Shown: in pieces, positions 8,412 to 17,426 of the stretch
Numbering within the stretch: position 1 is the stretch's first letter
How the letters are laid out: each line of letters starts with the position of its first letter
Assembly (NCBI RefSeq): GCF_017876775.1
Contig: NZ_JAGIOP010000002.1
Coordinates: 372,001-436,000 of the forward strand
DNA from: Mycolicibacterium lutetiense
GTDB lineage: Bacteria > Actinomycetota > Actinomycetes > Mycobacteriales > Mycobacteriaceae
Direction: 5' to 3'
Length of the DNA stretch: 64,000 nt
Made by a program: the position numbers and the translations under genes
The notes under the pieces: generated by a model
Told to the model about the DNA's origin: nothing
Database searches by the model: none
What the model saw: the letters and a program-made list of their open reading frames with translations, nothing else

Positions 8412-9239
8412 TCACGCGGCCTGACTGGCCGGTGCGGTCATAATCGCTTCGAATTCGATCGGGGTCAACCGCCCGAGTCCGGCTTGGCGCCGGCGCCGAT
8501 GGTAGGTCCGTTCGATCCAAGTGACGATCGCGATCCTCAACTCTTCTCGTGTGCTCCACCGGCGGCGATCGAGCACGTTCTTCTGGAGCAGGGCGAAGAA
8601 GCTCTCCATGGCCGCATTGTCGCCGGCCGCCCCGACGCGGCCCATCGATCCGACCATCTCGTAGCGGCCGAGGGCGTGCACGAATTTCCTTGACCTGAAC
8701 TGAGATCCGCGATCGGAATGCAGAATGCAACCGGCCACATCACCGCGGCGTGCCACCGCACTACTGAGCGCTGCGGTGGCCAGCCGGGACTTCATCCGAG
8801 AGTCGATCGAGTACCCGACGATGCGGTTGGAGTACACGTCCTTGATCGCACAGAGATAGAGCTTGCCCTCATCGGTGCGATGCTCAGTGATATCTGTGAG
8901 CCACAGCTGATTTGAACCACCAGCGGTGAAGTCGCGCTCGACAAGATCATCGTGCACCGGCGGACCCACTTTTCCGTTCTTACCGCGCTTTTTGCCGAAG
9001 ACGCTCCACCACTTATTGTCCGCGCAGATCCGCCAGGCGGTGCGCTCGGCCATCGGCTCACCGGCATCACGGGCCTCCTCGACCAGGTAGCGGTACCCGA
9101 ACTCTGGATCCTCGCCGTGGGCGTCGAACAGCGCGTTGGCGCGGTAGGCCTCGACGACCTCCGCGTCGGTGATGGGATTGGCCCGCCAGCGGTAATAGGG
9201 CTGGCGGGCGAGCTTGAGTACCCGGCACGTCACCGCCAC
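8412..9239 (-). CDS. IS3-family transposase OrfB (DDE domain)
   Basis: The catalytic half of an IS3 transposase, 275 residues, normally made as an OrfAB fusion by programmed -1 frameshifting from OrfA. The integrase-type DDE triad is visible: D in WLTDITEHRTDEGKLYL, D in ILHSDRGSQFRS and E in GAAGDNAAMESFFALLQKN. The C-terminal RRRRQAGLGRLTPIEFE is the usual end of the family. All motifs are intact, so the element may still be active. Confidence 0.9.
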   Translation of the reverse strand: MAVTCRVLKLARQPYYRWRANPITDAEVVEAYRANALFDAHGEDPEFGYRYLVEEARDAGEPMAERTAWRICADNKWWSVFGKKRGKNGKVGPPVHDDLVERDFTAGGSNQLWLTDITEHRTDEGKLYLCAIKDVYSNRIVGYSIDSRMKSRLATAALSSAVARRGDVAGCILHSDRGSQFRSRKFVHALGRYEMVGSMGRVGAAGDNAAMESFFALLQKNVLDRRRWSTREELRIAIVTWIERTYHRRRRQAGLGRLTPIEFEAIMTAPASQAA

Positions 9240-9265
9240 GGGAATCCCGTCAGCGGCGAGCTCAC

Positions 9266-9574
9266 CTACGAGCGGGTAGAGCCTTTTCCCGGCAGATTGG
9301 CCTGCGACAGGTACGCCGCGGCCCGGCGCAAGACCTCATTTTCCTGCTCCAACAACTTAATCCGACGCCGCGCATCCCGTAGCTCACCGGACTCGCCGGT
9401 GCTCTTACCAGGCTTGGTGCCCTCGTCGATGTCGGCTTGGCGCATCCACTTGTGCAGGGTCATCGGGTGGACTCCGAAATCGGTGGCGATCTGCTCGATC
9501 GTCACACCGTCGTCGCGGTTGCGGGCAACGCGGACGACGTCGTCGCGGAACTCACGGGGATAGGGCCTGGGCAC
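9266..9574 (-). CDS. IS3-family transposase OrfA (helix-turn-helix)
   Basis: The DNA-binding half: RPYPREFRDDVVRVARN, then an HTH (VTIEQIATDFGVHPMTLHKWM) and a C-terminal leucine-zipper-like coil LLEQENEVLRRAAAYL typical of IS3 OrfA. GTG at 9574 is the better start because GGAAGGA precedes it and it lies inside the right terminal repeat; the frame stays open to 9625. The stop is 26 bp before the first OrfB codon, consistent with frameshift production of OrfAB. Confidence 0.85.
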   Translation of the reverse strand: MPRPYPREFRDDVVRVARNRDDGVTIEQIATDFGVHPMTLHKWMRQADIDEGTKPGKSTGESGELRDARRRIKLLEQENEVLRRAAAYLSQANLPGKGSTRS

Positions 9575-9724
9575 AAGGACATCCTTCCAGCTCGCCCAGC
9601 ACGGGCAAGCCAACTCAGATGTCACCTATTCGTGCAGCAGACCCGTTTTGTCACTGTGACACTTCTCCCCCGGGGTTTCTTTAACGGGAAAGTCACTGAT
9701 GCACTTCGGTTTTAGGTCGGTTTG

Positions 9725-9746
9725 ATGGATAAGATTGATTATCCAT
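9725..9746. promoter_or_regulatory. 8-bp stem-loop followed by T-run, upstream of the integrase
   Basis: ATGGATAA, loop GATTGA, TTATCCAT, then six T. The shape is that of a weak intrinsic terminator, but the stem is AT-rich and the site is only 25 bp before the recombinase start. An operator or attenuator for the recombinase is an alternative. Confidence 0.4.
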
Positions 9747-9770
9747 TTTTTCTTGCCGCAGTATTGAAGC

Positions 9771-10868
9771 ATGCCCGCCACACCCGAATGCTCGCCCACC
9801 TCGCTCGGTCGTGTGGCGGCTAGTCAGACGGCTGATCCGCTTCCGGGCTGGTTCGTAGACTTCCTCAATGATCGGCAGACCCGTAAACCGTCTGCACACA
9901 CAATGAAGGCGTATCGCCAGGACTTCGTCGCGATAGCAGCTGCAATCACGGACGGTAATCCCGCCCAACTTGCGGTATCTGACATAACGAAGGACTCGAT
10001 GCGGGCCGCGTTCGCCCACTTCGCGCGCGATCACGAAGCTGCATCTATCCGCCGATGTTGGTCTACCTGGAATGTGCTGTGCACCTTTCTGTTCACTTCC
10101 GAGCTGTTGGCCGCCAATCCAATGGCGTTGGTAGGCCGTCCGAAACTCGCGCGGTCGCTACCCAAAGCGCTCCCCCGCACCGCGGTTGGTGCCTTGGTAG
10201 AGACTGTGGCCAAGGATGTGGACTCCACTCGTCGGACCGATTGGGGTGAACGAGATCTCGCGATGATTTTCACGGCCCTCTTGGCGGGGTTGCGGGCGGA
10301 GGAACTGCGCCAGGCCGACGTCGGCGACGTGCGAACCGTCGACGATGGTGCTGGCGTCATCCACGTGAAGGGCAAAGGCGGCAAGGACCGAACGGTGCCA
10401 GTAGAGGCCGACCTGCTACGAGTGATCGAGGTGTATCTCGACAGTAGGGCAATCAGATTCCCCGACGCCGTGAAGCGTCAGGCTGGGCCGCTATGCGGCG
10501 GTCTGTCCCGATGGCCGGCTCGCTCGCCCCTGTTCGTTGGCCGTGACGGCGAGCGGATCACGCGCGGCACGGTGCAGTCGCGAATCAAGCGTGCGTTCAA
10601 ACTCGCCGGCCCTGACGCTCAGCCGGTGCCCGGGGCGATGGTGCATGGTTTACGGCATACCTTCGCTACCGAACTGGCAAGCGCCGAAGTCAGCGTCTAC
10701 ACGCTGATGAAGCTGCTCGGCCACGAGTCGATGACCACCTCGCAGCGCTACGTCACCGCGGCGGGAAACGAAACCCGAACTGCCGCAGCACAAAATTACC
10801 TATATACATTGGTCGCCCCCGTTGCGGCGACCGAGGAACATCACTTCCAGGCGCCGGGAGTCGGCTAG
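9771..10868 (+). CDS. Tyrosine recombinase / integrase
   Basis: A protein of 365 residues with a SAM-like core-binding domain (about 25-125) and a complete catalytic domain. The residues for strand cleavage are all visible: R175 in GLRAEELR, K205 in GKGGKDRTV, H292 and R295 in HGLRHTF, H318 in LLGHESM and nucleophile Y327 in SQRYV. It resembles XerC/XerD-type and phage-type integrases. It sits at the boundary between chromosomal-style genes and the metal island, so it may have inserted the island or a part of it. No tRNA gene is visible nearby as an attachment site. Confidence 0.9.
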   Translation: MPATPECSPTSLGRVAASQTADPLPGWFVDFLNDRQTRKPSAHTMKAYRQDFVAIAAAITDGNPAQLAVSDITKDSMRAAFAHFARDHEAASIRRCWSTWNVLCTFLFTSELLAANPMALVGRPKLARSLPKALPRTAVGALVETVAKDVDSTRRTDWGERDLAMIFTALLAGLRAEELRQADVGDVRTVDDGAGVIHVKGKGGKDRTVPVEADLLRVIEVYLDSRAIRFPDAVKRQAGPLCGGLSRWPARSPLFVGRDGERITRGTVQSRIKRAFKLAGPDAQPVPGAMVHGLRHTFATELASAEVSVYTLMKLLGHESMTTSQRYVTAAGNETRTAAAQNYLYTLVAPVAATEEHHFQAPGVG

Positions 10869-11151
10869 ACCGGCATCCTCGGTCTTGAGGTCGGATCATT
10901 GAGTCGATGGCGCTGCAGGTTGTGGCAATGCTGCGCCTGCAGGGTCGTGGGAGGGTTGGACGAGTAAGGGCCGCGACGAGGAGATATAGGCTGCCCGGGC
11001 GATGGCTTGCAGCCGCAGACTCTCAGCCTCGCAATGGAACTCTCTCGATTTGCGGAGAAGATCAACGATCAATCATCCTCTGCAGATCTCCTCGATGTTT
11101 CCGGTGAGCTCAGATTCCACGGCATCTCAGCATGGAGCAAACAGCGCCCGC

Positions 11152-11565
11152 TCAGCTGGCTGGGCCTGCGTGTGAGAGAGACTCGATCGCATTGCGCAGG
11201 AGTGCCGCGGCCTCATCGGCTACTGCATGCAAGTCAGGCTGATCACTGACCTGCACCATCACTTGCGGATCCATCGCATCGATGATGACTGCGCCATCGA
11301 TCGTGGGATCGGTTCGCACGATTACGTTGCATGGAAGCAACAGTCCGATCTGGCGATCGACATCAATGGCCCGATGAGCTAAGGACGGATTGCATGCACC
11401 CAAGATGAGGTAATCCTCGACATCCGCACCCAGTTTGGCCTTCAGTGTGGCCTTCATGTCAATCTCGGTCAGCACGCCGAAGCCCTGATCGGCCAGTGCT
11501 TTTCGGGTACGTTCTACGGCGTGGTCAAATGTGCTTTGCAGAGTGGTTGAAATAGCAAGCGCCAT
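11152..11565 (-). CDS. DUF302 domain protein
   Basis: A protein of 137 residues of the DUF302 family: FDHAVERTRKALADQGFGVLTEIDMKATLKAKLGADVEDYLILGACNPSLAHRAI is the standard first half and LLPCNVIVRTD the conserved second strand. The single conserved Cys pair (GAC and LPC) suggests metal or thiol chemistry, but the family function is unknown. The start at 11565 is set by GGAGGAA; the upstream frame to 11670 is not protein-like. It is the last gene of a minus-strand run from 13706 that includes methyltransferase, ICMT-like and DsbA-like genes. Confidence 0.9.
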   Translation of the reverse strand: MALAISTTLQSTFDHAVERTRKALADQGFGVLTEIDMKATLKAKLGADVEDYLILGACNPSLAHRAIDVDRQIGLLLPCNVIVRTDPTIDGAVIIDAMDPQVMVQVSDQPDLHAVADEAAALLRNAIESLSHAGPAS

Positions 11566-11678
11566 AGTCAGTTCCTCCATACCTGTATGTTGTCGGCCAA
11601 ACGTCGATAAGCGCCGCCAATGTCTCGTCGGGCGTCTTCGTGGTGCAACGCGGCAGGCCCTCGGCGCCACGGTGCAAC

Positions 11679-12350
11679 TTATACGTGCTTGTACCCCCTT
11701 GGTCGCCGGTTAGGTGAAATGGCGGCGGTTTTGTGGGCAACGACGCGTTCGACGAGGCCGAGCGTGAACCGCTCACGATGATCGATCGCGAGGTCGGTCG
11801 CGGCCCGCAGGTGCTCTAGGGGGCGGCGTAGGAAGTGTTCGCCGCCAAGGGGAACGGTGAACAGCTCCAAGAAGCGCTGCACGGCTCGCACTGGGGCGGT
11901 GCTGCTGCGGATGTGGTCGACGAGGATGAGTTTTCCGCCGGGCCGCAGGACTCGGGTCATTTCGGTGAGAGCTTGGGTGTGGTCGGGGATGGCGCAGAGC
12001 CCGAAGGTGCACACCACGGTGTCGAAGCTGGAATCATTGAACGGCAGGTGATGCGCGTCGGCTTGTTGCAGGGTGGCGGGGTGGCCGAGGTCGGCGGCGC
12101 GTGCGCGGGCGAGGTCGAGCATCTGCTGGCTCCAGTCGATGCCGGTCAGGGTGACGTCGCCGGGGTAGAAGGCAAGGTTGAGTCCGGTGCCGATCGCTAC
12201 CTCCAGCACTTCGCCGGTGGCTTGGCTGCAGACCCACTGGCGGGAGTCGCCGAACAGGTGGCGGTCGAAGAACCCGATCTCACGGTCATAGGTGGCCGAT
12301 TTCTTGTCCCAGTATCGGTTCCAGCGGGCGGTGCGATCATCTGTGGCCAT
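11679..12350 (-). CDS. Class I SAM-dependent methyltransferase
   Basis: A protein of 223 residues with the Rossmann-type SAM site: motif I VLEVAIGTGLNLAFY, motif II LTGIDWSQQML, the ADAHHLPF acidic loop and the VLRPGGKLILVDHI strand. It belongs to the UbiE/COQ5-like Methyltransf_11 group. It lies between the DUF302 and ICMT-like genes with 20 bp to the latter, so the three are probably cotranscribed. The substrate is unknown; lipid, quinone or metalloid methylation are all possible. Confidence 0.88.
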   Translation of the reverse strand: MATDDRTARWNRYWDKKSATYDREIGFFDRHLFGDSRQWVCSQATGEVLEVAIGTGLNLAFYPGDVTLTGIDWSQQMLDLARARAADLGHPATLQQADAHHLPFNDSSFDTVVCTFGLCAIPDHTQALTEMTRVLRPGGKLILVDHIRSSTAPVRAVQRFLELFTVPLGGEHFLRRPLEHLRAATDLAIDHRERFTLGLVERVVAHKTAAISPNRRPRGYKHV

Positions 12351-12370
12351 CGTTCACCTCGCGTCGGCGG

Positions 12371-12982
12371 TCAGACGGTCAGGCTGCGTCCGATGTGGGG
12401 AACAAACCGGCCGACAGCCCCACAGTAGTCCCGGTAGGCCCGGCCGTGAACGGCATTGAGGTAGGGCTCTTCGACCACCCGGACCTGCAGTTCGATCGTG
12501 ACCAGCAGCACAAGGAACGCGGCCAGCGCGAGCGGGTTGGGGGTCATCAGGGTGATGCCGGCCGCGAAGATCAGCATGGCGGTGAAGATGGGGTTGCGCA
12601 CCAGCGCGAACGCGCCGTGGCGTACCAGTGTGGTTGTCTCGCTGGGGTCCACCCCGATGCGCCACGATTGGCCCATGTCGCGTTGGGCGTAGACGGTGGC
12701 GGCGATCCCGGCAACAGCCGCCATGGTGCCGGTGGTGTGGATCCACGTCGCATCCAGCACGGAAATCGGGGCGAGGATGTCGAGTAGTTGCAGCAGCGGC
12801 GCGGCCGCCCCAGCGAGGATGGCAGCGATGAATCCGACCCCGGCCAACCATTGCAGCGACCCGGGCCGGCCGTGAATGCCGCGGAATCCGGTGGAGCCGG
12901 TGTGGCGGTATTGGGTCCAGCTGCGCCAGCCGAACCCCAACACAGCGAAAATCAGATACAGACCCAGCGCGGTGACGGCCAT
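12371..12982 (-). CDS. Isoprenylcysteine carboxyl methyltransferase-family membrane protein
   Basis: A protein of 203 residues with five or six hydrophobic helices and the ICMT/PEMT signature at its end: GVDPSETTTLVRHGAFALVRNPIFT, then VEEPYLNAVHGRAYRDYC. These residues bind SAM at the membrane surface. ATG at 12982 is fixed by GGAGGAA just upstream; the frame to 13039 is not needed. Bacterial members often occur in metal-resistance islands next to DsbA-like and methyltransferase genes, as here. The substrate is unknown. Confidence 0.88.
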   Translation of the reverse strand: MAVTALGLYLIFAVLGFGWRSWTQYRHTGSTGFRGIHGRPGSLQWLAGVGFIAAILAGAAAPLLQLLDILAPISVLDATWIHTTGTMAAVAGIAATVYAQRDMGQSWRIGVDPSETTTLVRHGAFALVRNPIFTAMLIFAAGITLMTPNPLALAAFLVLLVTIELQVRVVEEPYLNAVHGRAYRDYCGAVGRFVPHIGRSLTV

Positions 12983-13043
12983 CAGGTGATTCCTCCTGGC
13001 TTGATGGGGATGCGGGCAGCTGCGGCCCGCGGCAGGCAATCAG

Positions 13044-13706
13044 TTAGTCGGCGGCGAGCGCTTCGTCGAACGCTGTGGCCAGGTCTTCATAGCTGTGTGG
13101 CTGGATGCGGGTGCCGTTGAGGAAAAACGTCGGCGTGCCCTGCACCCCCAAGGCCCGGCCGTCGGCGACGTCGAGGCGGATGCGTTCCAGCGTCGCGGGA
13201 TCGGCGTAGGCGGCGTCGAAGGCGGCCATGTCCAGACCGAGTTGTGCTGCGAATACGCGGAATACGTCATCAGCCGGGGTTTGCTTCTCACCCCACTGGG
13301 CTTGGGTGTCATACATCGTGCGGTACATCGCCTCCAGCTGTCCCTGTTGGGCGGCGGCTTCCACCGTCCGGGCGGCCCGCTCGGCATTGACGTGGGCTTG
13401 CATCGGGAAGTAGCGGATCACGAAGTTCACCCGGTCCCCGTATTCGGCTCGCGCCTTTTCGATCTCCGGGTAGACCGCGCGGCATCCCTCACATTCGAAG
13501 TCCAGAAACTCCACAAATGTCACGCGGCTGTCGGGCACCGCGTTGAGGCGGTGACTGTTCTCGCGCACCACCTGCCCCACCACCGGGCTGTCGGGTCGTG
13601 CCGGGCTGGTCGAGGCGCGGTCGCGCACCGACAGATAGACCAGCGCACCGACCGCCATCGCGGTGATGACGAACGCGGTGAGCAACATGCGGCTGGTGCG
13701 CGCCAT
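13044..13706 (-). CDS. DsbA-family thiol-disulfide oxidoreductase, membrane-anchored
   Basis: A protein of 220 residues: an N-terminal membrane anchor (residues 7-26), then a thioredoxin fold with helical insert. The active-site CxxC is C72-E-G-C75 in EFLDFECEGCRAVYPE, and the cis-Pro loop is GTPTFFLNGT. It should act on the outer face of the membrane to form or shuffle disulfides. It is the first gene of the minus-strand run and is divergent from the cmtR/ctpG-like pair, sharing a 96-bp promoter region, which suggests metal-responsive expression. Confidence 0.9.
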   Translation of the reverse strand: MARTSRMLLTAFVITAMAVGALVYLSVRDRASTSPARPDSPVVGQVVRENSHRLNAVPDSRVTFVEFLDFECEGCRAVYPEIEKARAEYGDRVNFVIRYFPMQAHVNAERAARTVEAAAQQGQLEAMYRTMYDTQAQWGEKQTPADDVFRVFAAQLGLDMAAFDAAYADPATLERIRLDVADGRALGVQGTPTFFLNGTRIQPHSYEDLATAFDEALAAD

Positions 13707-13776
13707 TCAGATACCTCTTCCGTGGACCCAATCTCTGGCATCGCATGCCGGCGATGTTGACGGGGTTGACCGATCA

Positions 13777-13793
13777 ATAGTGTTGGACGCTAT
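13777..13793. promoter_or_regulatory. CmtR/ArsR-type operator overlapping the promoter
   Basis: An imperfect dyad ATAGTG, 5-bp centre TTGGA, CGCTAT overlaps a promoter with -35 TTGACC (13766-13771) and -10 TATCAT (13791-13796). The long 19-bp spacer and the overlap fit repression by the adjacent ArsR-family protein. Predicted transcription would start at or very near the GTG at 13803, giving a leaderless mRNA. Confidence 0.5.
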
Positions 13794-13802
13794 CATCGTC
13801 AT

Positions 13803-14177
13803 GTGGCGATGAAAAGTGATTCGGTCGATCCCGCGGTGTGCGGCAATCTGGATGCGGCGACGGCGTTGTTTCACAGCCTCTCCGATGGCACCCGGCTGGC
13901 GATCCTGCGCCGCCTGGCTGGTGGTGAGGCCCGCGTGGTGGATCTGACCGGCGAACTGGGGTTGGCCCAGTCGACGGTGTCGGCGCATCTGGCCTGCCTG
14001 CGGGACTGCGGACTGGTGGATTTCCGGCCGCAGGGCCGCGCCTCGATCTACCGGCTGGCCCGCCCGGAGCTGCTGGACATGTTGCGGGCCGCCGAAGCGG
14101 TGCTGGAGGCCACAGGCAACGCGGTGGCGTTGTGCCCCAACTACGGCCACCCGACCCAGCGGAAGGTTGCGCGATGA
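13803..14177 (+). CDS. cmtR: CmtR-type ArsR/SmtB metal-responsive repressor
   Basis: A protein of 124 residues with a winged helix: ALFHSLSDGTRLAILRRL, recognition helix QSTVSAHLACLRDCGLV and wing GRASIYRL. The spacing in HLACLRDCGLV reproduces the CxxxC ligand pair of M. tuberculosis CmtR (HLSCLRGCGLV, Cys57/Cys61), and VALCPNY near the end supplies a third Cys like Cys102. CmtR senses Cd(II)/Pb(II) and derepresses the CtpG ATPase. The downstream ATPase start overlaps this stop (ATGA), so the pair is an operon. GTG at 13803 or ATG at 13809 can be the start. Confidence 0.9.
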   Translation: MAMKSDSVDPAVCGNLDAATALFHSLSDGTRLAILRRLAGGEARVVDLTGELGLAQSTVSAHLACLRDCGLVDFRPQGRASIYRLARPELLDMLRAAEAVLEATGNAVALCPNYGHPTQRKVAR

Positions 14178-16117
14178 GTGAGGCGTGCGGCTGCGGCAAC
14201 GACGAACGCGACGACGAGCACGAACCCGAACGACTCTGGGAGATCACCGAACTGCGCGCGGCCGCGGTGGCCGGAGTGGTGCTGCTGACCGGGTATGTGG
14301 TCGGCTGGACCGGCGGTCCGCGCCCGGTCGAGATCGGCCTGTATGGGCTCGCCCTGGCGATCGGGGCGTGGACCTTCGTGCCCTCGACCCTGCGCCGACT
14401 GGCGAAAGGCCAGATCGGGGTCGGGACGCTGATGACGATCGCCGCGGTCGGCGCGGTGATCCTCGGCGAGGTCGGCGAAGCCGCCATGCTGGCCTTCCTG
14501 TTCTCCATCAGCGAGGGCCTCGAAGAATACTCACTGGCCCGCACCCGCCGCGGCCTGCGCGCCCTGTTGTCGCTGGTGCCCGATGAGGCCACCGTCCTCC
14601 GCGACGGCGCCGAAACCACCATCCCGGCAAGCGAATTGCGGGTCGGTGACCGGATGCTCGTCCGTCCCGGGGAACGGGTCGCCACCGACGGCACCATCAC
14701 CTCGGGCCGCACTGCCTTGGATGTTTCGGCGATCACCGGCGAATCGGTGCCGGTCGAGGCCGGGCCCGGTAGTGAGGTGTTCGCCGGGTCGATCAACGGC
14801 ACCGGCGCCCTGGAGGTCGAGGTCACCAGCAGCGCCGCGGATAACTCGCTGGCCCGCATTGTGGCCATCGTGGAGGCCGAGCAGTCCCGAAAAGGTGAAG
14901 CCCAGCGCCTGGCTGACCGCATCGCCAAACCCCTGGTCCCGGCGATCATGATCGCCGCGGCACTCATCGCCGCGATCGGCTCGGTCCTCGGGGATCCGTT
15001 GGTGTGGATCGAACGGGCCCTGGTGGTGCTGGTAGCGGCCTCGCCGTGCGCGCTGGCGATTTCGGTGCCGGTCACCGTGGTCGCCGCGATCGGCGCGGCC
15101 AGCAAGCTCGGCGTCCTGGTCAAGGGCGGCGCCGCACTCGAAGCCCTGGGCGCGGTACGCACCATCGCGCTGGACAAAACCGGCACCCTGACCGCCAACC
15201 GGCCCACCGTCATCGACGTCGCCACCACCGGCGGCGCCACCCGCGAGCAGGTCTTGGATGTGGCGGCGGCGTTGGAGGCGCGCAGCGAACACCCCCTGGC
15301 CGCAGCGATTCTCGCTGCCACCGATGGTCCGGTCCAGCCCGCCGAGGAGGTGGACGCAGTCACCGGTGCCGGCCTGGCTGGGTATCGCCAGGGCCGGCGG
15401 CTGCGGCTGGGCCGGCCCGGCTGGCTCGATCCCGGCCCGCTGGCCCAACAGGTCGCCGCGATGCAGGCCGCCGGCGCGACCGCGGTGCTGGTCGAAGACA
15501 ACGATCAGCTGATCGGCGCGGTTGCGGTGCGCGACGAACTGCGCCCCGAAGCCGCCCAGGTCGTGGAGGCGCTGCGCCGCGGCGGCTATCAGGTGGCGAT
15601 GCTGACCGGTGACAACCAAGCCACCGCGCACGCCCTGGCCCGCCAGGTGGGCATCGACACGGTGCATGCCGATCTGCGGCCCGAAGACAAAGCCGCGCTG
15701 ATCGCGCAACTGCGCCAACACTCTTCGACAGCCATGGTCGGTGACGGGCTCAACGACGCCCCCGCCCTGGCCACCGCCGACCTGGGCATCGCGATGGGGG
15801 CGATGGGCACCGACGTGGCCATCGAAACCGCCGACGTCGCCCTGATGGGCGAAGACCTGCGCCACCTCACCCAAGCGCTGGCCCACGCGCGGCGCGCCCG
15901 GACCATCATGCTGCAAAACGTCGGCCTCTCATTGGGTTTGATCACCGTGCTCATCCCGCTCGCCCTCACCGGGATATTGGGGTTGGCCGCGGTCGTCGCC
16001 GTGCACGAACTCGCCGAAATCATCGTCATCGCCAACGGTGTGCGCGCCGGGCGCACCACAGCACTGGCGGCGGGTGCAGCGACCTCATCGCCGACAGCGC
16101 TCGCCACGCACGCATAA
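14174..16117 (+). CDS. P1B-type heavy-metal ATPase, CtpG-like (SPC motif)
   Basis: A protein of 647 residues with six or more transmembrane helices and all P-type ATPase motifs: TGES actuator loop, S290-P-C292 in the metal-transport helix, D334KTGT phosphorylation site, the HP dipeptide in SEHPLAA and GDGLNDAP hinge. It has no N-terminal HMA domain, only a short Cys/His/acidic leader. SPC in place of CPC and HELAE in the last helix region place it near the P1B-4 group, which moves Co, Fe, Zn or Cd. Overlap with cmtR and the CmtR/CtpG precedent support Cd/Pb/Zn efflux. ATG at 14174 is chosen for the translational coupling. Confidence 0.92.
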   Translation: MSEACGCGNDERDDEHEPERLWEITELRAAAVAGVVLLTGYVVGWTGGPRPVEIGLYGLALAIGAWTFVPSTLRRLAKGQIGVGTLMTIAAVGAVILGEVGEAAMLAFLFSISEGLEEYSLARTRRGLRALLSLVPDEATVLRDGAETTIPASELRVGDRMLVRPGERVATDGTITSGRTALDVSAITGESVPVEAGPGSEVFAGSINGTGALEVEVTSSAADNSLARIVAIVEAEQSRKGEAQRLADRIAKPLVPAIMIAAALIAAIGSVLGDPLVWIERALVVLVAASPCALAISVPVTVVAAIGAASKLGVLVKGGAALEALGAVRTIALDKTGTLTANRPTVIDVATTGGATREQVLDVAAALEARSEHPLAAAILAATDGPVQPAEEVDAVTGAGLAGYRQGRRLRLGRPGWLDPGPLAQQVAAMQAAGATAVLVEDNDQLIGAVAVRDELRPEAAQVVEALRRGGYQVAMLTGDNQATAHALARQVGIDTVHADLRPEDKAALIAQLRQHSSTAMVGDGLNDAPALATADLGIAMGAMGTDVAIETADVALMGEDLRHLTQALAHARRARTIMLQNVGLSLGLITVLIPLALTGILGLAAVVAVHELAEIIVIANGVRAGRTTALAAGAATSSPTALATHA

Positions 16118-16197
16118 GCCGCCCGTGGTGTTGCCGGTGTCAACGGTTCGTGAATTCCACACCCTGTGGGTTTCCCGGAAGGCTGACCCGCCGGGTG

Positions 16198-16968
16198 CTA
16201 TTGCAGGGCCTCAATGACGTAGAGAGCGGCGGTGGCGATGGCCGTTACCCCCAGGCCCGTTCGGAGTGCCCGTTCGGGCAGGTGTGGTTGGGCTCGTGCC
16301 CCGAGGTAGCCGCCAACGAGGCCGCCGGCGCCGGCGATAAGGCCGATCGTCCAGTTCGGCACAATGTGGTGACCTGCGGCGGTGGTGATTGCCAGGATGA
16401 GGTAAGTGAACGCACCGGCGGCCGAGGTGATGAACGTGCAGATGAGCGTGGCGGGTGCCACGGTGGCGACCGGCAGCCCGCGGCCCACCAGAATCGGGCT
16501 GAGCAGGGATCCGCCGCCAATACCGTAGATTCCGCCGATGACGCCCACTGCGAGCGCTACCGCCGTGGTAGCGGTGTGGGACAACGGCAGCCGATGCGAC
16601 GGTGTCGGTGCGTTGGGGTTTCGTTGAACAAGAAGCCAGATGCCAAGGGGCAGGAGGAATCCGGCCACCGACAGTCGAAACACTTGGGGACCGGGAATCA
16701 GGAACACCCGGATCACAGCACCGAGGACGACGCCAGGAACGGTGCCGATCAGCAGGACCGTGGTCAACGCGTTGCGCAAGGGTGCCTGGGTGCGGAGACG
16801 AAGCAGTGCCCCAGGAATCGCCACGATGTTGAACAGCAGGTTGGTCGGCGTGACTGCCGGACTGGGTACCTGCAGGACGCTGAGTTGGACCGGCAGCAGG
16901 AACACAGCTCCGGACACGCCCACAGGAGCCGTCAGGACCGCAACCCCCAAACCTGCAACGAAGCTCAA
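16198..16968 (-). CDS. TauE/SafE-family membrane transporter
   Basis: A protein of about 256 residues with seven or eight helices and the duplicated TauE/SafE pattern: VAVLTAPVGVSGAVFLLP in the first half, GVIGGIYGIGGGSLLSPIL in the second. These carriers export sulfite, sulfoacetate or other small organosulfur anions; the substrate here is unknown. The first in-frame initiator is TTG at 16968; no ATG or GTG precedes it before the stop, so a few residues may be misassigned. It converges with the ctpG-like gene. Confidence 0.85.
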   Translation of the reverse strand: MSFVAGLGVAVLTAPVGVSGAVFLLPVQLSVLQVPSPAVTPTNLLFNIVAIPGALLRLRTQAPLRNALTTVLLIGTVPGVVLGAVIRVFLIPGPQVFRLSVAGFLLPLGIWLLVQRNPNAPTPSHRLPLSHTATTAVALAVGVIGGIYGIGGGSLLSPILVGRGLPVATVAPATLICTFITSAAGAFTYLILAITTAAGHHIVPNWTIGLIAGAGGLVGGYLGARAQPHLPERALRTGLGVTAIATAALYVIEALQ

Positions 16969-17426
16969 CAGGACAAGCTCAAGTGCACCCGCGAGAGCAC
17001 TATCGTCGCGACGGCAACTGGCCGCCCAGAGTTTTGATCACCGGACTCGCATGAGGCCTGGCGTGTGGCTCGTCCAGTCGCTGCTGCGGCCCGCGGCGAG
17101 CCCTCCGCGCGGACGCTTGACTGATACGAGCCGCCCGTGAGGGTGGGGATTTCGTCGTGATTGCATCTGCGGACCTTCGACAGTTCGCTCGCCAGCAGGC
17201 ACGGGTGATGAAGCTTCGTACAGGGGAGCATTCGCCGTGGGAAGCGGTATCAAGTGCACGCTGTTGCGGCTGAGTCAAAATGTTGTGAAAGTGAAATTTG
17301 AGCTGGACGTTACATTTGTGACCGGAGTGAATTACGCTAGCCGTTAGTACGGTGTGACTACGTAAGTGATTGGCCTCGCCACAAAGTGCGTGGGCTGGCA
17401 TGAGGTCCTGACGGGTGGTGATTGGC
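16969..17426. other. Intergenic region before the NlpC/P60 gene
   Basis: No gene is supported. The 3' half contains a BlaI-type inverted-repeat candidate (17343-17366); the 5' half shows only shadow frames. Confidence 0.4.
17343..17366. promoter_or_regulatory. BlaI-type operator candidate (weak)
   Basis: GTTAGTAC, a 6-bp centre, ACTACGTAAG: TTAGTA and TACGTAA form an imperfect inverted repeat like the other BlaI-type boxes in this window. It is about 60 bp upstream of the NlpC/P60 start, so a cell-wall gene is the likely target. Confidence 0.35.

Larger units (their letters stand above)
8379..9645 (-). mobile_element. IS3-family insertion sequence
   Basis: A 1.27-kb element carrying two overlapping-style transposase frames on the minus strand. 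The 26-bp terminal inverted repeats are 8379-8404 and 9620-9645, sharing CGGGTCTGCTGCACGA and AGGTGACA with two mismatches between. No target duplication is visible in the flanks, so one side has probably been rearranged. Confidence 0.85.

Noticed and set aside
8379..9645. Target-site duplication of the IS3 element
   Set aside because: Flanking 3-4 bp do not match on the two sides.
13774..15501. 575-codon minus-strand frame opposite the ctpG-like gene
   Set aside because: Composition is Ala/Ser/Arg/Pro-rich without domains, and it is the antisense shadow of a clear P1B-ATPase.
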